From Bacteriovoracaceae bacterium UBA6200 (lineage in GTDB: Bacteria > Bdellovibrionota > Bacteriovoracia > Bacteriovoracales > Bacteriovoracaceae), in the NCBI GenBank assembly GCA_002422605.1, contig DISW01000016.1, forward strand, positions 62,001 through 126,000: a stretch of 64,000 bases of DNA. The letters run 5' to 3'. Positions 1 through 8,586 of this stretch are shown here, in pieces. The number at the start of each line of letters is the position of its first letter. Position 1 is the stretch's first letter. Both the position numbers and the translations under genes were made by a program. Under the pieces are notes generated by a model. That model ran no database searches and was not told where the DNA came from. It saw nothing but the letters and a program-made list of their open reading frames with translations.

Positions 1-2
1 CC

Positions 3-395
3 TACAGTATTCCAACCATGCCTAGACTTCAGGTTGGTGGTCGAGTTTCTTATGATAAAGGAACTGAGGGCGGCCGTGGGGATCTGGAAGATTATGGTCT
101 GGAGGTTGGAGCGATTGTTAACTGGATGGCCGATCTTCAAAACAGTCCCTATGCTTCTCTTTATTTAGGGGTTAACTGGGCCAATACCTATGGAGTTTCA
201 GAAGGTCGTAAGGACGAGGTCCTCATGGGAACACTGGCCGTGGGTAAACGTTTTAGTATGGAAACCCTTGGAATTAAACATCTTACCTATACTCCTGAGA
301 TCGCCCTTGAGAATTTAAACTCAACTACGGGCTCAAGTCTTGAGTATTCACAAAATATTCAGCTTAGATTCCTCCAATTTTCAGTCTTTTTCTAA
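3..395 (+). CDS. Outer-membrane beta-barrel protein, C-terminal part (truncated by window edge)
   Basis: The reading frame is open from the first bases of the window, so the first ATG (18) is probably internal and the gene begins outside. The visible part alternates polar and hydrophobic residues in strand-like blocks (for example YASLYLGVNWA and LMGTLAVGKRF) and ends in Phe after LRFLQFSVF, the usual C-terminal signature of outer-membrane barrels recognised by the BAM machinery. No specific family was recognised, so porin, autotransporter or small barrel cannot be separated. An intrinsic terminator follows the stop codon. Confidence 0.6.
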   Translation, partial: YSIPTMPRLQVGGRVSYDKGTEGGRGDLEDYGLEVGAIVNWMADLQNSPYASLYLGVNWANTYGVSEGRKDEVLMGTLAVGKRFSMETLGIKHLTYTPEIALENLNSTTGSSLEYSQNIQLRFLQFSVFF

Positions 396-406
396 AAGAT
401 ATTAAG

Positions 407-433
407 AATGGGCCCTTAAGGGGCCCATTTTCC
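407..433 (+). terminator. Intrinsic terminator after the outer-membrane gene
   Basis: A perfect 9-bp inverted repeat (AATGGGCCC at 407-415, GGGCCCATT at 421-429) with a 5-nt loop is followed by a short T run. It lies 12 bp after the stop of the upstream gene and before carD. Confidence 0.8.
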
Positions 434-544
434 ATGACTTCGTCTTAGTTTTTTACGATAATCTGTAAAAATTTCAAAAGCATACCTCTTCGAACCAATA
501 TGCGTTATAAATGAATGAATCACGGTTTAGTTGAAGGAGTTCAC

Positions 545-1018
545 ATGTTTAATCTCGGAGACTACGTTGTCTGTCCTGGTCACGGTGTTGGTCAGATTTG
601 CAACGTCGAAACTAAAGAATTAAATGGTGAGATGAAAAGTTTCTACATCATTAAAGTTGTTTCAAACGGCATGAAAGTCATGATCCCTGTTGATAGTAAG
701 GAAGGAGTGAGAGCTCTTATTCCTTCGACTGAGATCAGCGGTGTTTTTAAGCTATTAGAAAATCAAGACGTCAAAGTAGACATGTCCACGTGGAATCGTC
801 GTCACCGTGAATATACTCTCAAAGTTAAAACCGGCTCACTTCTGGAAATTGCAGATGTACTTCGCCAGCTTTTGCTCCTCAAAATGACTAAAAAGCTTTC
901 TTTTGGTGAGCGTAAAATGCTTGATCAATGTAAAGAGTTAATAGTTAAAGAGGTGGCCCTTTCTTCTGGTACGTCCGAGGACACAATCTCAGAGAAAATC
1001 GACTCTCTTTATAGCTAG
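545..1018 (+). CDS. carD: CarD/CdnL-family RNA polymerase-binding regulator
   Basis: This 157-residue protein has the CarD/CdnL layout: an N-terminal RNA-polymerase-interacting domain (FNLGDYVVCPGHGVGQI at the start, then a beta-rich segment to about residue 60) and an all-helical C-terminal half. In this family the protein binds the RNAP beta subunit and stabilises open complexes, often at rRNA promoters. The start was placed at 545 because GAAGGAG lies 5 bp upstream; an in-frame ATG ten codons earlier has no ribosome site. A Trp in helix-rich residues 80-90 (STWNRRHREY) resembles the conserved DNA-backbone-contacting region. It stands alone, 60 bp before gltX. Confidence 0.85.
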   Translation: MFNLGDYVVCPGHGVGQICNVETKELNGEMKSFYIIKVVSNGMKVMIPVDSKEGVRALIPSTEISGVFKLLENQDVKVDMSTWNRRHREYTLKVKTGSLLEIADVLRQLLLLKMTKKLSFGERKMLDQCKELIVKEVALSSGTSEDTISEKIDSLYS

Positions 1019-1078
1019 AGATTCTCAATCCCCCTCTTAAAGTGTATTCTCATGCTCATCATTCATTGAGGAGCTCCT

Positions 1079-2521
1079 ATGACCGTTCGAGTAAGATTCG
1101 CACCATCCCCAACAGGTTATCTGCACATTGGTGGTGCCAGAACCGCTTTATATAATTATCTCTTTGCCAAGTCTGTTGGTGGTACTTTTGTTCTTCGGAT
1201 TGAAGATACGGATCTGGAGAGATCTAATGCTGAATATGAGAAACTTCAAATTGATGATCTTAAATGGTTAGGCATCACTCACGATGAAGGTCCCGATAAA
1301 CCAAATCCTAAATACGCTCCTTATCGCCAATCTGAACGGCTGGATCTTTATATGAAGTATGCCCAGGAGCTTATCGAGAAGGGCATGGCCTATTATGATT
1401 TTTGTACTGAAGAAGAGCTCGAGGCGATGAAAGCGAAGGCCGAAGCTGAAAATCTTGATCCTCATTATTCAGGTAAGTGGAGAGAGGAAGCTCATTGGGC
1501 AGAGGCCCGTGCCCGAGTGGCTGCCGGTGAAAAAACGGCGATTCGTTTTAAAGTGCCGAAGAAATCTTATGAGTTAAACGATAAGGTGAAAGGTAAAGTC
1601 GTCTATCCAGAGAATATGGTAGGGGATTTTGTCATCATGAGATCAAATGGTCTTCCGACCTACAACTACTGCTGCGTGATTGATGACTGGCTCATGGAAA
1701 TTTCTCATGTGATTCGTGGGGAAGATCATTTAAACAATACTGTTCGTCAGCTCATGATCTATGAAGCTTTAAATGCGAAAGTTCCAGAGTTTGCTCACGT
1801 CTCTCTTTTGATTGGTCATGACCGTCAAAAACTTTCTAAGCGTCATGGAGCGACTTCAGTTAATCTTTACCGTAATGAACATTATCTGCCAGAGGCAATG
1901 TGCAATTATCTCTGCCTTCTTGGATGGTCCCATCCTGAAGAAAAAGATATTTTTAATAAAGAGGACATCGTAAGTGTCTTTAGTCTGGAGCGTTTTTCAG
2001 CATCGTCTGCGATGTATGATCTGGAAAAATTAAAATGGGTCAATTCAGAGCATATTAAGAAGATGGATAATGCTTCTTTAATTAAGCTGGTGGAGAGTGA
2101 GCCTGAAACGGAATTCTTCCGTCAGCAAAGTGATGCCTGGAAAAATGATTGCGTGGAACTGTTAAAAAGATACGCTCAATTTATTCCGGATTTTCCGAAG
2201 CTTGTGAATGAATTGATTCTTAAAGATGATCCGGAAAAGACGGATGTCTTAAAAGATATTTTATCCTGGGAAACAACACCAAAAATTCTTTCTTACATCG
2301 CTGAAGAAGTGAATAAAACTTCTACTGATTTCATCACAGAGGCTGAACTCAACCAATGGATGGATCATGTGAAGAAGAATATGGGAGTGAAAGGGAAACC
2401 TCTTTTTCAGGGCGTTCGTGCAGCTTTGACCGGCCATGACCATGGTCCTGATTTAAAGTTTTTAATTCCTTTAACTCCAGTGAACGTACTTAAAAATAGA
2501 ATTGGCCATCTGACGAAGTAG
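1079..2521 (+). CDS. gltX: Glutamyl-tRNA synthetase
   Basis: Class I aminoacyl-tRNA synthetase that charges tRNA-Glu. The N-terminal catalytic fold shows RFAPSPTGYLHIGG (HIGH-type motif at residues 16-19) and the second signature KLSKR at 251-255. The 480-residue length is normal for bacterial GltX. No glnS is visible here, so whether it also charges tRNA-Gln (non-discriminating form) cannot be judged. TGAGGAGCTCCT precedes the ATG. The stop is only 5 bp before cysS, so the two synthetase genes form an operon. Confidence 0.95.
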   Translation: MTVRVRFAPSPTGYLHIGGARTALYNYLFAKSVGGTFVLRIEDTDLERSNAEYEKLQIDDLKWLGITHDEGPDKPNPKYAPYRQSERLDLYMKYAQELIEKGMAYYDFCTEEELEAMKAKAEAENLDPHYSGKWREEAHWAEARARVAAGEKTAIRFKVPKKSYELNDKVKGKVVYPENMVGDFVIMRSNGLPTYNYCCVIDDWLMEISHVIRGEDHLNNTVRQLMIYEALNAKVPEFAHVSLLIGHDRQKLSKRHGATSVNLYRNEHYLPEAMCNYLCLLGWSHPEEKDIFNKEDIVSVFSLERFSASSAMYDLEKLKWVNSEHIKKMDNASLIKLVESEPETEFFRQQSDAWKNDCVELLKRYAQFIPDFPKLVNELILKDDPEKTDVLKDILSWETTPKILSYIAEEVNKTSTDFITEAELNQWMDHVKKNMGVKGKPLFQGVRAALTGHDHGPDLKFLIPLTPVNVLKNRIGHLTK

Positions 2522-2526
2522 GAATC

Positions 2527-3960
2527 ATGACGAGAGAAATTAAGATTAATAACAATCTTACCCGCAAGAAAGAAATCTTCACTCCGGTTGAACCGGGTAA
2601 AGTGAAATTCTATTCCTGCGGCCCCACCACTTATGATTTTGCTCATATCGGAAATGGGCGTTCTTTTGTCGTAGCGGATCTTTTTCACCGGGTACTTAAG
2701 ACCTTTGGTTATGAAGTGAATTTTGTCAGAAACTATACTGATGTTGATGACAAAATTATCAATCGCGCTCGTGAACTGAATCGAGATCCTATTGAGCACG
2801 CAGCTATTTTTGTTAAAGAGTGTGAGCAGGATATGCTCTCATTAGGAATGCTTCCTCCGACTCATACTCCGAAAGTTTCAGAGACCATGCCTGAGATCAT
2901 TGAGATGATTGAAGACATCATTAAAAACGATAAGGCCTATGTGGTTGATGGAGAGGTTTTCTTTAACGTTCCTTCATTTCCTTCTTATGGAAAGCTTTCT
3001 AAAAAAGATCTTGATGGGCTGGTTGCCGGTCAGAGGGTGGAAGTTGATAAACGAAAAAAACATCCCTCGGATTTTGTTCTCTGGAAACCAGCTAAGCCAG
3101 GTGAGCCTGCGTGGGATTCGCCTTGGGGGAAAGGTCGTCCGGGATGGCACATTGAGTGCTCGGCCATGGCGAAGAAATTTTTAGGTAATACTTTAGATCT
3201 TCACCACGGTGGAGTGGATCTCATGTTTCCCCATCACGAAAATGAAATTGCTCAGAGTGAAGCTGCCAATAAATGTCCTTTCTGTAACAATTGGGCCCAT
3301 AACGAATTCTTAAACTTCGGCTCTGAGAAGATGAGTAAGTCTCTTGGAAACGTGGTGAAAATTCGTGATTTTGTAGAGAAGTACGGGGGGCAGGTCCTTC
3401 GTCACGTCTATCTCTCTGTTCATTACCGTGCTCGTTTAGAATGGAGTGATGAAATCATTCAACGGGCGATTGATGAAGTGAAACGGATTCATGAGTTTGT
3501 TCTTGAAGCTATGAGCTATGAAGCGAAGGGGAGTTACACCTCACCTGAAATTAGCAGCTGCATTGAAAAAATGATGGAAGAGCTTTCAAATGATTTTAAC
3601 TCGGCCGGAGCGATGGGACACTTCTTCTCGCTTCTTCGGAATGTGAAGGCCCATAAAGATGAACTTAGCTCGGAGAGTTTAACGCAAGTTAAGAAAACCT
3701 TAGAGTTTGTTAAAGACTCCCTTGGTTTAATCCATTCAGATCCTGTAAGTGTTTTAAAAATCTTAAAGAACTTGGAGCAAGATACAAGTAGTGCAGGGAT
3801 TGATGCTTCTGCAATTGAAGCCTTAATTGAAGAGCGCCGGCTGGCCAAAGCTTCAAAAAACTGGGCCCGGGCCGACGAGATCCGCAAAGAACTCGCTCAG
3901 AAAAGCATTGTCCTGAAAGACAATCCAGATGGAACAAGTAGTTGGACGGTTCAGGGTTAG
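2527..3960 (+). CDS. cysS: Cysteinyl-tRNA synthetase
   Basis: Class I synthetase charging tRNA-Cys. The zinc-ligand Cys31 lies in FYSCGPTTYDFAHIGNGR, which contains the HIGH-type motif at 40-43; the remaining zinc site is in IECSAM and HHGGVDLMFPHHENE, and KMSKS is at 268-272. The C-terminal region is the usual helical DALR-like part. Length (477 residues) is normal. It is cotranscribed with gltX, 5 bp downstream. A possible small difference from most homologues is the CPFCNNWAHNEF segment, which adds two Cys before the usual WxHN motif. Confidence 0.95.
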   Translation: MTREIKINNNLTRKKEIFTPVEPGKVKFYSCGPTTYDFAHIGNGRSFVVADLFHRVLKTFGYEVNFVRNYTDVDDKIINRARELNRDPIEHAAIFVKECEQDMLSLGMLPPTHTPKVSETMPEIIEMIEDIIKNDKAYVVDGEVFFNVPSFPSYGKLSKKDLDGLVAGQRVEVDKRKKHPSDFVLWKPAKPGEPAWDSPWGKGRPGWHIECSAMAKKFLGNTLDLHHGGVDLMFPHHENEIAQSEAANKCPFCNNWAHNEFLNFGSEKMSKSLGNVVKIRDFVEKYGGQVLRHVYLSVHYRARLEWSDEIIQRAIDEVKRIHEFVLEAMSYEAKGSYTSPEISSCIEKMMEELSNDFNSAGAMGHFFSLLRNVKAHKDELSSESLTQVKKTLEFVKDSLGLIHSDPVSVLKILKNLEQDTSSAGIDASAIEALIEERRLAKASKNWARADEIRKELAQKSIVLKDNPDGTSSWTVQG

Positions 3961-3975
3961 GGTCAAATTGACCCT
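3959..3975. repeat. Perfect 8-bp inverted repeat overlapping the cysS stop
   Basis: AGGGTCAA (3959-3966) and TTGACCCT (3968-3975) are separated by one base. There is no T run after it, so it is a poor terminator; it may be a protein-binding palindrome or a weak 3' RNA structure. Confidence 0.4.
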
Positions 3976-4074
3976 GATCCTCCTCCTAATATCCTACATA
4001 CTCTAACACCCTCTCCTCATCTTATTTTCACCATGCTAGTTTTGAGCAGTATTGTCATATAACTAGGAGTTCCT

Positions 4075-4947
4075 ATGAAAATGCTTAGCGCTCTCTTTGT
4101 GATGCTTTTTGCAGTGTCTGCAATGGCCTCATCTGAAACTAAAACTTTCTTCTACGATGGTTCGGAAGATGCTGCTCAAATGTCTTTGCAAGCAGAACAA
4201 ACCCACACTGAATACCGTTATGAGCAAAGATGGTCCACATGCTACCGTCAAGAAACTCACTATGAAACGCGCTGTTGGGGTAATCCTCCTCGTTGCCAAC
4301 ATGTTCCGGTAACAAGAACGATTCCTTACTCTTGCATGCAAACAGTTTCTATCCCTTATCAAGTAAAAGATTATGATGTTGATGCCAACATCTCTCTTAG
4401 CTTCACTAAGCCTGAAACTGAACTTCCTCTGGCTGAAACAATCAAGGTTACTCTTTGGGGTGATAAAGTTTATCTCGATTCAACTGGTACTAAGAACCAC
4501 TTCGTACTAGCTAAAGAAACTTCAAAAGAAACTCAAGTGAGTGGAACGATGAAGTTCATTGATGCTTCTTATGCTTTCAGCTTTGTTGAAGCAGCTCCGG
4601 TTCTTAAGTCTATTGAGATGACTAACATTTCAATGAAGAACAACGTTCTGACTTTCACAATCGGTGAAGTTGAAGCTCCTGAATCTATCGGGTTCTCACT
4701 TCTTGTTAAAGATGATCCTATCCTTGGAAGTTCTCGTGAACTTTTTAACCGTACACTAAAAGCTTCTGAAGTGACTGTTAACGGGAAAGTTGCCAGCGTT
4801 AATATCAAGGACCTCGGAGTTCAATTAACCAGCGGTCGCTATACCTTAACTGCTAAGATCTTTTTCAAGCACCAAGGTCAATTAGTGAACAAAGATGAGT
4901 TCAAGGCCCTGGATGCTTCTCGCACGTTAATTTACAAAATTCGCTAA
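4075..4947 (+). CDS. Secreted four-Cys protein, copy 1 of a tandem pair
   Basis: Family not recognised. A signal peptide (hydrophobic 4-16, likely cut after AMA18) is followed by a segment ETKTFFYDGS shared with the next gene, a Cys-containing region (Cys56, 67, 74, 87) and a beta-rich remainder without further domains that I can name. The product is therefore predicted to be periplasmic or exported, with two disulfides. It is 290 residues long and paralogous over its whole length to the gene starting at 5076, including the conserved THTEYR and VSIPYQVxDY stretches. It has its own ribosome site (ACTAGGAGTTCCT) and an intrinsic terminator behind it, so the two copies appear to be separate transcription units. 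Confidence 0.8.
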   Translation: MKMLSALFVMLFAVSAMASSETKTFFYDGSEDAAQMSLQAEQTHTEYRYEQRWSTCYRQETHYETRCWGNPPRCQHVPVTRTIPYSCMQTVSIPYQVKDYDVDANISLSFTKPETELPLAETIKVTLWGDKVYLDSTGTKNHFVLAKETSKETQVSGTMKFIDASYAFSFVEAAPVLKSIEMTNISMKNNVLTFTIGEVEAPESIGFSLLVKDDPILGSSRELFNRTLKASEVTVNGKVASVNIKDLGVQLTSGRYTLTAKIFFKHQGQLVNKDEFKALDASRTLIYKIR

Positions 4948-4969
4948 TTAAACCTTAGATTCCTAAAGA

Positions 4970-4997
4970 TAGGGGACCCTTGAGGTCCCTTTTCTTT
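4970..4997 (+). terminator. Intrinsic terminator between the two secreted paralogues
   Basis: GGGACC (4973-4978) pairs with GGTCCC (4984-4989) across a short loop and is followed by TTTTCTTTT. Confidence 0.75.
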
Positions 4998-5075
4998 TGA
5001 AAATATTACACAGTATCCGTTTGATTCATTACGTCCCATGGTATGAGTTAGGCATAAATATTGAGAGGAGCACTT

Positions 5076-5951
5076 ATGAGAATTCTTATCGCTTTATTGG
5101 CCTTGGCCTTTTCAGTGTCCGCAGTTGCCAGCACGAAAGAAACAAAAACATTTTTCTATGATGGTTCAACCAATTCTGTTGAACTCTCTTTTTATGGTGA
5201 AAAAACTCACACAGAATATCGTACAGAGAGACGTAGCACTATTTGTTACCGTCAGGCCTATGCAGGAATGAGAACGACTTGTACTGGCGGCGGAAATTCT
5301 CCTCGCTACTGTACCCAACATCCCGTTTACCACACTGTTCCTTATACTTGCTATGAAACAGTTTCTGTCCCATACCAGGTTCATGATTACTATGTTGACG
5401 CTCGCGTGATTGTTGATGTGACAAACGCTACAGGTCTTCCAACTACCGGTGAGACAATTAAAGTCACTCTTGAAGGTGACTATCTTTCTTTCAGCGCTCT
5501 TGGCTCTAAAAAGTACTTCCTGGTTACAAAACATAAAGATGTTCAGACTGGCTTTAACGGAAACACTAAAATGATTGATGGAGTTATCGCAGTTGAATTA
5601 GTTGAAGCAGCTCCTCTTCTTAGTGCTGTAAAAATGGACAGCCTTTCAGTGGTAAATGACGCTTTAAGATTCTCTACCAATAAAATGGAGAATATCGGAT
5701 TGTCTCTGGCCGTTGAGCAGAAGAAAGTGTTCGGTGATGAGCTTATCTTTAGCCGCTCCCTTACTGATGAAGAAGTCACTGTAAATGGTGACCAAGCTGA
5801 AGTGAGATTCCTTCGTCTTGGTTTTGAGTTAGGAAAAGGAAAGTACGAGTTCACAGCGAAGGCAGAAGTTAAGTTTGAAGGGGAGATCTTAAACCGTTCT
5901 CAGTTTAGCAATCTTTCAGCTTCTAAGACCCTTGTCTACCGAGTGAAATAA
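5076..5951 (+). CDS. Secreted four-Cys protein, copy 2 of a tandem pair
   Basis: This 291-residue protein is the paralogue of the gene at 4075. It starts with a clear signal peptide (MRILIALLALAFSVSAVA), then KETKTFFYDGS, then four Cys at 57, 69, 79 and 92 in the same order as copy 1 but with a longer Gly/Ser insertion between the second and third (CTGGGNSPRYC). The C-terminal two thirds are beta-rich and align with copy 1 (KMIDG/KFIDA, LVEAAPLL, LSASKTLVYRVK). GAGAGGAG lies 5 bp before this ATG; a TTG at 5061 in the same frame overlaps that ribosome site and was rejected as start. Function is unknown. Confidence 0.8.
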   Translation: MRILIALLALAFSVSAVASTKETKTFFYDGSTNSVELSFYGEKTHTEYRTERRSTICYRQAYAGMRTTCTGGGNSPRYCTQHPVYHTVPYTCYETVSVPYQVHDYYVDARVIVDVTNATGLPTTGETIKVTLEGDYLSFSALGSKKYFLVTKHKDVQTGFNGNTKMIDGVIAVELVEAAPLLSAVKMDSLSVVNDALRFSTNKMENIGLSLAVEQKKVFGDELIFSRSLTDEEVTVNGDQAEVRFLRLGFELGKGKYEFTAKAEVKFEGEILNRSQFSNLSASKTLVYRVK

Positions 5952-5980
5952 AAAGCTCTTAAATGTGATATGATCTTTAA

Positions 5981-6010
5981 GGCCCACCGTTTGAGTGGGC
6001 CTTTTTATTT
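5981..6010 (+). terminator. Intrinsic terminator between convergent genes
   Basis: GGCCCAC (5981-5987) and GTGGGCC (5995-6001) form a stem followed by TTTTTATTT. It serves the rightward secreted-protein gene and sits against the 3' end of leftward lysA. Confidence 0.85.
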
Positions 6011-7274
6011 AAAGAAGGGCGCCGTAATCTTGCGCTTTATTCACAACCTTAATCTTCTTTTTCTTATCCACTAAAAGTTCCAGCGGGCGTCCACGAAGAT
6101 TGTAGTTAGAACCCATGCTGAAGCCATAGGCCCCAGTGTCCATAAGGACGAGGAAGTCTCCGCTTTTAAGAAGAGGCATCAGGCGTCCAGAAGCGAAGCA
6201 GTCTGTGGTTTCACAGATCGGACCTACCACATGGCTTTTCTTAGTGGCCTTGCTTTCACGGACCGGGAGAAGGTGGTGATAGGCACCGTAGAGAGAGGGT
6301 CTCATGAAGTCATTCATTCCGCCGTCCACGATCACGAAGTGGTTATCTTCGGACACTTTATTTCTTAGAACTTTCATGACAAAAATTCCGGCCCGGGCGA
6401 CGATTCTTCTGCCTGGTTCGAAAACCACTCGAGGTTTCAAAGCCGTTTTAGCATAGAAGTATTTATTAACAGTTGAGCTAATTAGTTCCATGTAGGTATC
6501 TACATGAGGAAGGATTTCTGTTTCATCAGGATGGTAATCCACTCCAAGACCGCCGCCCACATCTAGAAATTCCAAAGGGAGATTGGTCTTGAGGGCCACT
6601 TCACTTAAAACCATTAAGGCCCGTTTGGTGGCCTTGAGATCAAGAAGCTGGCTTCCGATGTGTATAGAAAGTCCTACGAGCTTACTGTGAGTCCAATATT
6701 TTTTTTGTTTGATGGCGCTTAGGATGTCGTTTTGAAGAATACCGAATTTATGAGTCTTGTTCCCGGTGGAAATGTGTTTGTGGGTTTTTGAAACCACTTC
6801 CGGATTTAAACGGAAACAAATGCGTGCGATTCTTTTTGTTTTTTTAGCACAAAGATTAATGAGTTCAAGTTCCTCTAAGGACTCCACGTTGAAGGAGAAA
6901 ATGCCTTTAGGGGATGTTTTAAGAGCGAAAAGAATTTCGTCTTCAGTTTTACCCACACCGGAGAAAACAATTTTATCGGGAGAGATACCGGCTTCAAGAG
7001 CACGTTTTAATTCTCCGCCTGAGACGATGTCGGCGCCAGAGCCTAACTTGGCCAGAATTTTTAAAAGCTCACGGTTAGGATTGGATTTTAAAGCAAAGCA
7101 AACTAATGGGTCATGAAGTTTCGCTTGAAGAGCTCCCTGATAAAAATCCATGTAGTTTCTTGATAGAATTTCTTCCGAATAAAGGAAGAAAGGAGTCTTG
7201 TGTTTTTGAGCGATAGTATTGATGTCGATATTAGCAAACTGCAGTTTTTTGTTTTTATAATTTGTATGTTTCAT
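6009..7274 (-). CDS. lysA: Diaminopimelate decarboxylase
   Basis: PLP enzyme making lysine from meso-diaminopimelate, the last step of lysine synthesis. It shows the fold-type III alanine-racemase-like barrel with the PLP lysine in CFALKSNPN (about residue 63), LNPEVVSKTHKHISTG, the phosphate loop DVGGGLGVDY, EPGRRIVARAG, and ICETTDCFASGR with the active-site Cys. The start at 7274 was chosen because ATGA overlaps the pyrE stop, giving translational coupling; a TTG eight codons upstream is weaker. Length is about 421 residues. Its place as the last gene of a pyrimidine operon is unusual. Confidence 0.93.
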   Translation of the reverse strand: MKHTNYKNKKLQFANIDINTIAQKHKTPFFLYSEEILSRNYMDFYQGALQAKLHDPLVCFALKSNPNRELLKILAKLGSGADIVSGGELKRALEAGISPDKIVFSGVGKTEDEILFALKTSPKGIFSFNVESLEELELINLCAKKTKRIARICFRLNPEVVSKTHKHISTGNKTHKFGILQNDILSAIKQKKYWTHSKLVGLSIHIGSQLLDLKATKRALMVLSEVALKTNLPLEFLDVGGGLGVDYHPDETEILPHVDTYMELISSTVNKYFYAKTALKPRVVFEPGRRIVARAGIFVMKVLRNKVSEDNHFVIVDGGMNDFMRPSLYGAYHHLLPVRESKATKKSHVVGPICETTDCFASGRLMPLLKSGDFLVLMDTGAYGFSMGSNYNLRGRPLELLVDKKKKIKVVNKAQDYGALL

Positions 7275-7888
7275 GGGAATTGAACGTTCTTTCTCCAAAG
7301 GAGGACCTGGTTTAATGCCTGTTCATCAAGCATTTTGTTATCATAAGCGACTTTTGCCAGGACTTCAAAGTTAGAAAGTGAATGATAATTAAAACCGCTG
7401 GCCCGGAAGACTTCCTGGGCCAGGGGAAAATCGTAAGTAAAGATACTCATAATAGACTTTACCTTCATACCAGCTTCCTTCACTTTCTGAGCGGCCGCGA
7501 TGGAACTCTTGCCAGTGGAAATAAGGTCTTCAATTAAGACTGTGTTTTTGCCAGGCATCGCCAAACCTTCGATGGCGTTCTGACGTCCATGGTCTTTACT
7601 GGAACTACGGACATAGATCATTGGGAGTTTTAATTCTTGAGCAATCCATGCGGCCCATGGAATTCCGGCGGTAGCAGTCCCAGCAATCACATCAACTTTT
7701 AATTCTCGGACTTTGTCACAAAAGGCCTGAATGATCATTTCTCGGGACTCGACGGTCGAGATGAGAAGTCGGTTATCACAGTAGACCGGGGACTTAATTC
7801 CCGAGGTCCAGGTGAAGGGATCTTCCGGACGGAGGAAGACAGCTTTTTCTTTTAAGAGAAGGGAAGCAATGTTTTCTTGAATCGTCAT
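7271..7888 (-). CDS. pyrE: Orotate phosphoribosyltransferase
   Basis: Converts orotate and PRPP to orotidine 5'-monophosphate in UMP synthesis. The PRPP-binding signature VLIEDLISTGKSS lies at residues 117-129; the flexible-loop region RSSSKDHGRQN precedes it. The length of 205 residues is typical. It overlaps pyrF by 4 bp upstream and lysA by 4 bp downstream, so translation is probably coupled along the operon. Confidence 0.95.
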   Translation of the reverse strand: MTIQENIASLLLKEKAVFLRPEDPFTWTSGIKSPVYCDNRLLISTVESREMIIQAFCDKVRELKVDVIAGTATAGIPWAAWIAQELKLPMIYVRSSSKDHGRQNAIEGLAMPGKNTVLIEDLISTGKSSIAAAQKVKEAGMKVKSIMSIFTYDFPLAQEVFRASGFNYHSLSNFEVLAKVAYDNKMLDEQALNQVLLWRKNVQFP

Positions 7889-8586
7889 TCTTTAGTTCCT
7901 TGTAAAATCTTTTCGAGAGCGAGCTTGGGATCAGAGGCTTGTGTGATAGGGCGACCGATCACCATAAAGTCCGTTCCAAGTTTTAGGGCATGGGACGGAG
8001 TCGTTATTCTTTTTTGATCCTGGGATTCACTGTCCGCGAATCTAATTCCTGGAGTGACGGTGAGAAAGCTTTCCCCGCACTGCTCTTTAATCGCCCGAAC
8101 TTCGTGAGGTGAGGAAACCACTCCATCAAGTCCTGAAGCCTTCGTGAGTTTCGCGAACCTGATAACACTTTCAAGAATGTCTCCCTGAATGCCTTGCTCA
8201 GTATTCATCTGCTCAGTAGTGGTACTGGTAAGTTGCGTGACGGCGATGAGAAGGGGTTTGGTTTTGGAAGCCTCTACGGCCTCTCTTGCTTTTTCCATCA
8301 TCACTTGTCCGCCTGCACCATGGACGTTGATCATGTCGATGGGCAGGCGGCACAGGGACTTAATTCCCTGGCCCACAGTATTGGGTATGTCATGAAGTTT
8401 TAAATCCAGGAAAACATTGAAGCCCAATTCTTTCGCTTCATGAATCACTTGTGGGCCTTCAGCATAAAAAAGTTCCATGCCAATTTTAACCCACACCTTG
8501 TGACCTTGAAGGGACTTCATGGTTTTTAGCGCCTCAGCTTTTGTTGAGTAGTCGAGGGCAACAATGATTTTCTCACTAGGAATCAT
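7885..8586 (-). CDS. pyrF: Orotidine 5'-phosphate decarboxylase
   Basis: Catalyses the last step of UMP synthesis. The catalytic tetrad region FLDLKLHDIPNT is at residues 59-70 (Asp61, Lys63, Asp66), and the phosphate-gripping end TPGIR and IGRPI are present. The 233-residue length matches the short bacterial type. It overlaps carB and pyrE by 4 bp on either side. Confidence 0.95.
   Translation of the reverse strand: MIPSEKIIVALDYSTKAEALKTMKSLQGHKVWVKIGMELFYAEGPQVIHEAKELGFNVFLDLKLHDIPNTVGQGIKSLCRLPIDMINVHGAGGQVMMEKAREAVEASKTKPLLIAVTQLTSTTTEQMNTEQGIQGDILESVIRFAKLTKASGLDGVVSSPHEVRAIKEQCGESFLTVTPGIRFADSESQDQKRITTPSHALKLGTDFMVIGRPITQASDPKLALEKILQGTKE

Noticed and set aside
511..544. Earlier in-frame ATG for carD at 515
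   Set aside because: It has no ribosome site, while GAAGGAG sits 5 bp before the ATG at 545, where family similarity begins.
2407..2799. Long open frame on the minus strand across the gltX-cysS junction
   Set aside because: It lies antisense to two certain synthetase genes, has no ribosome site and no recognisable protein features.
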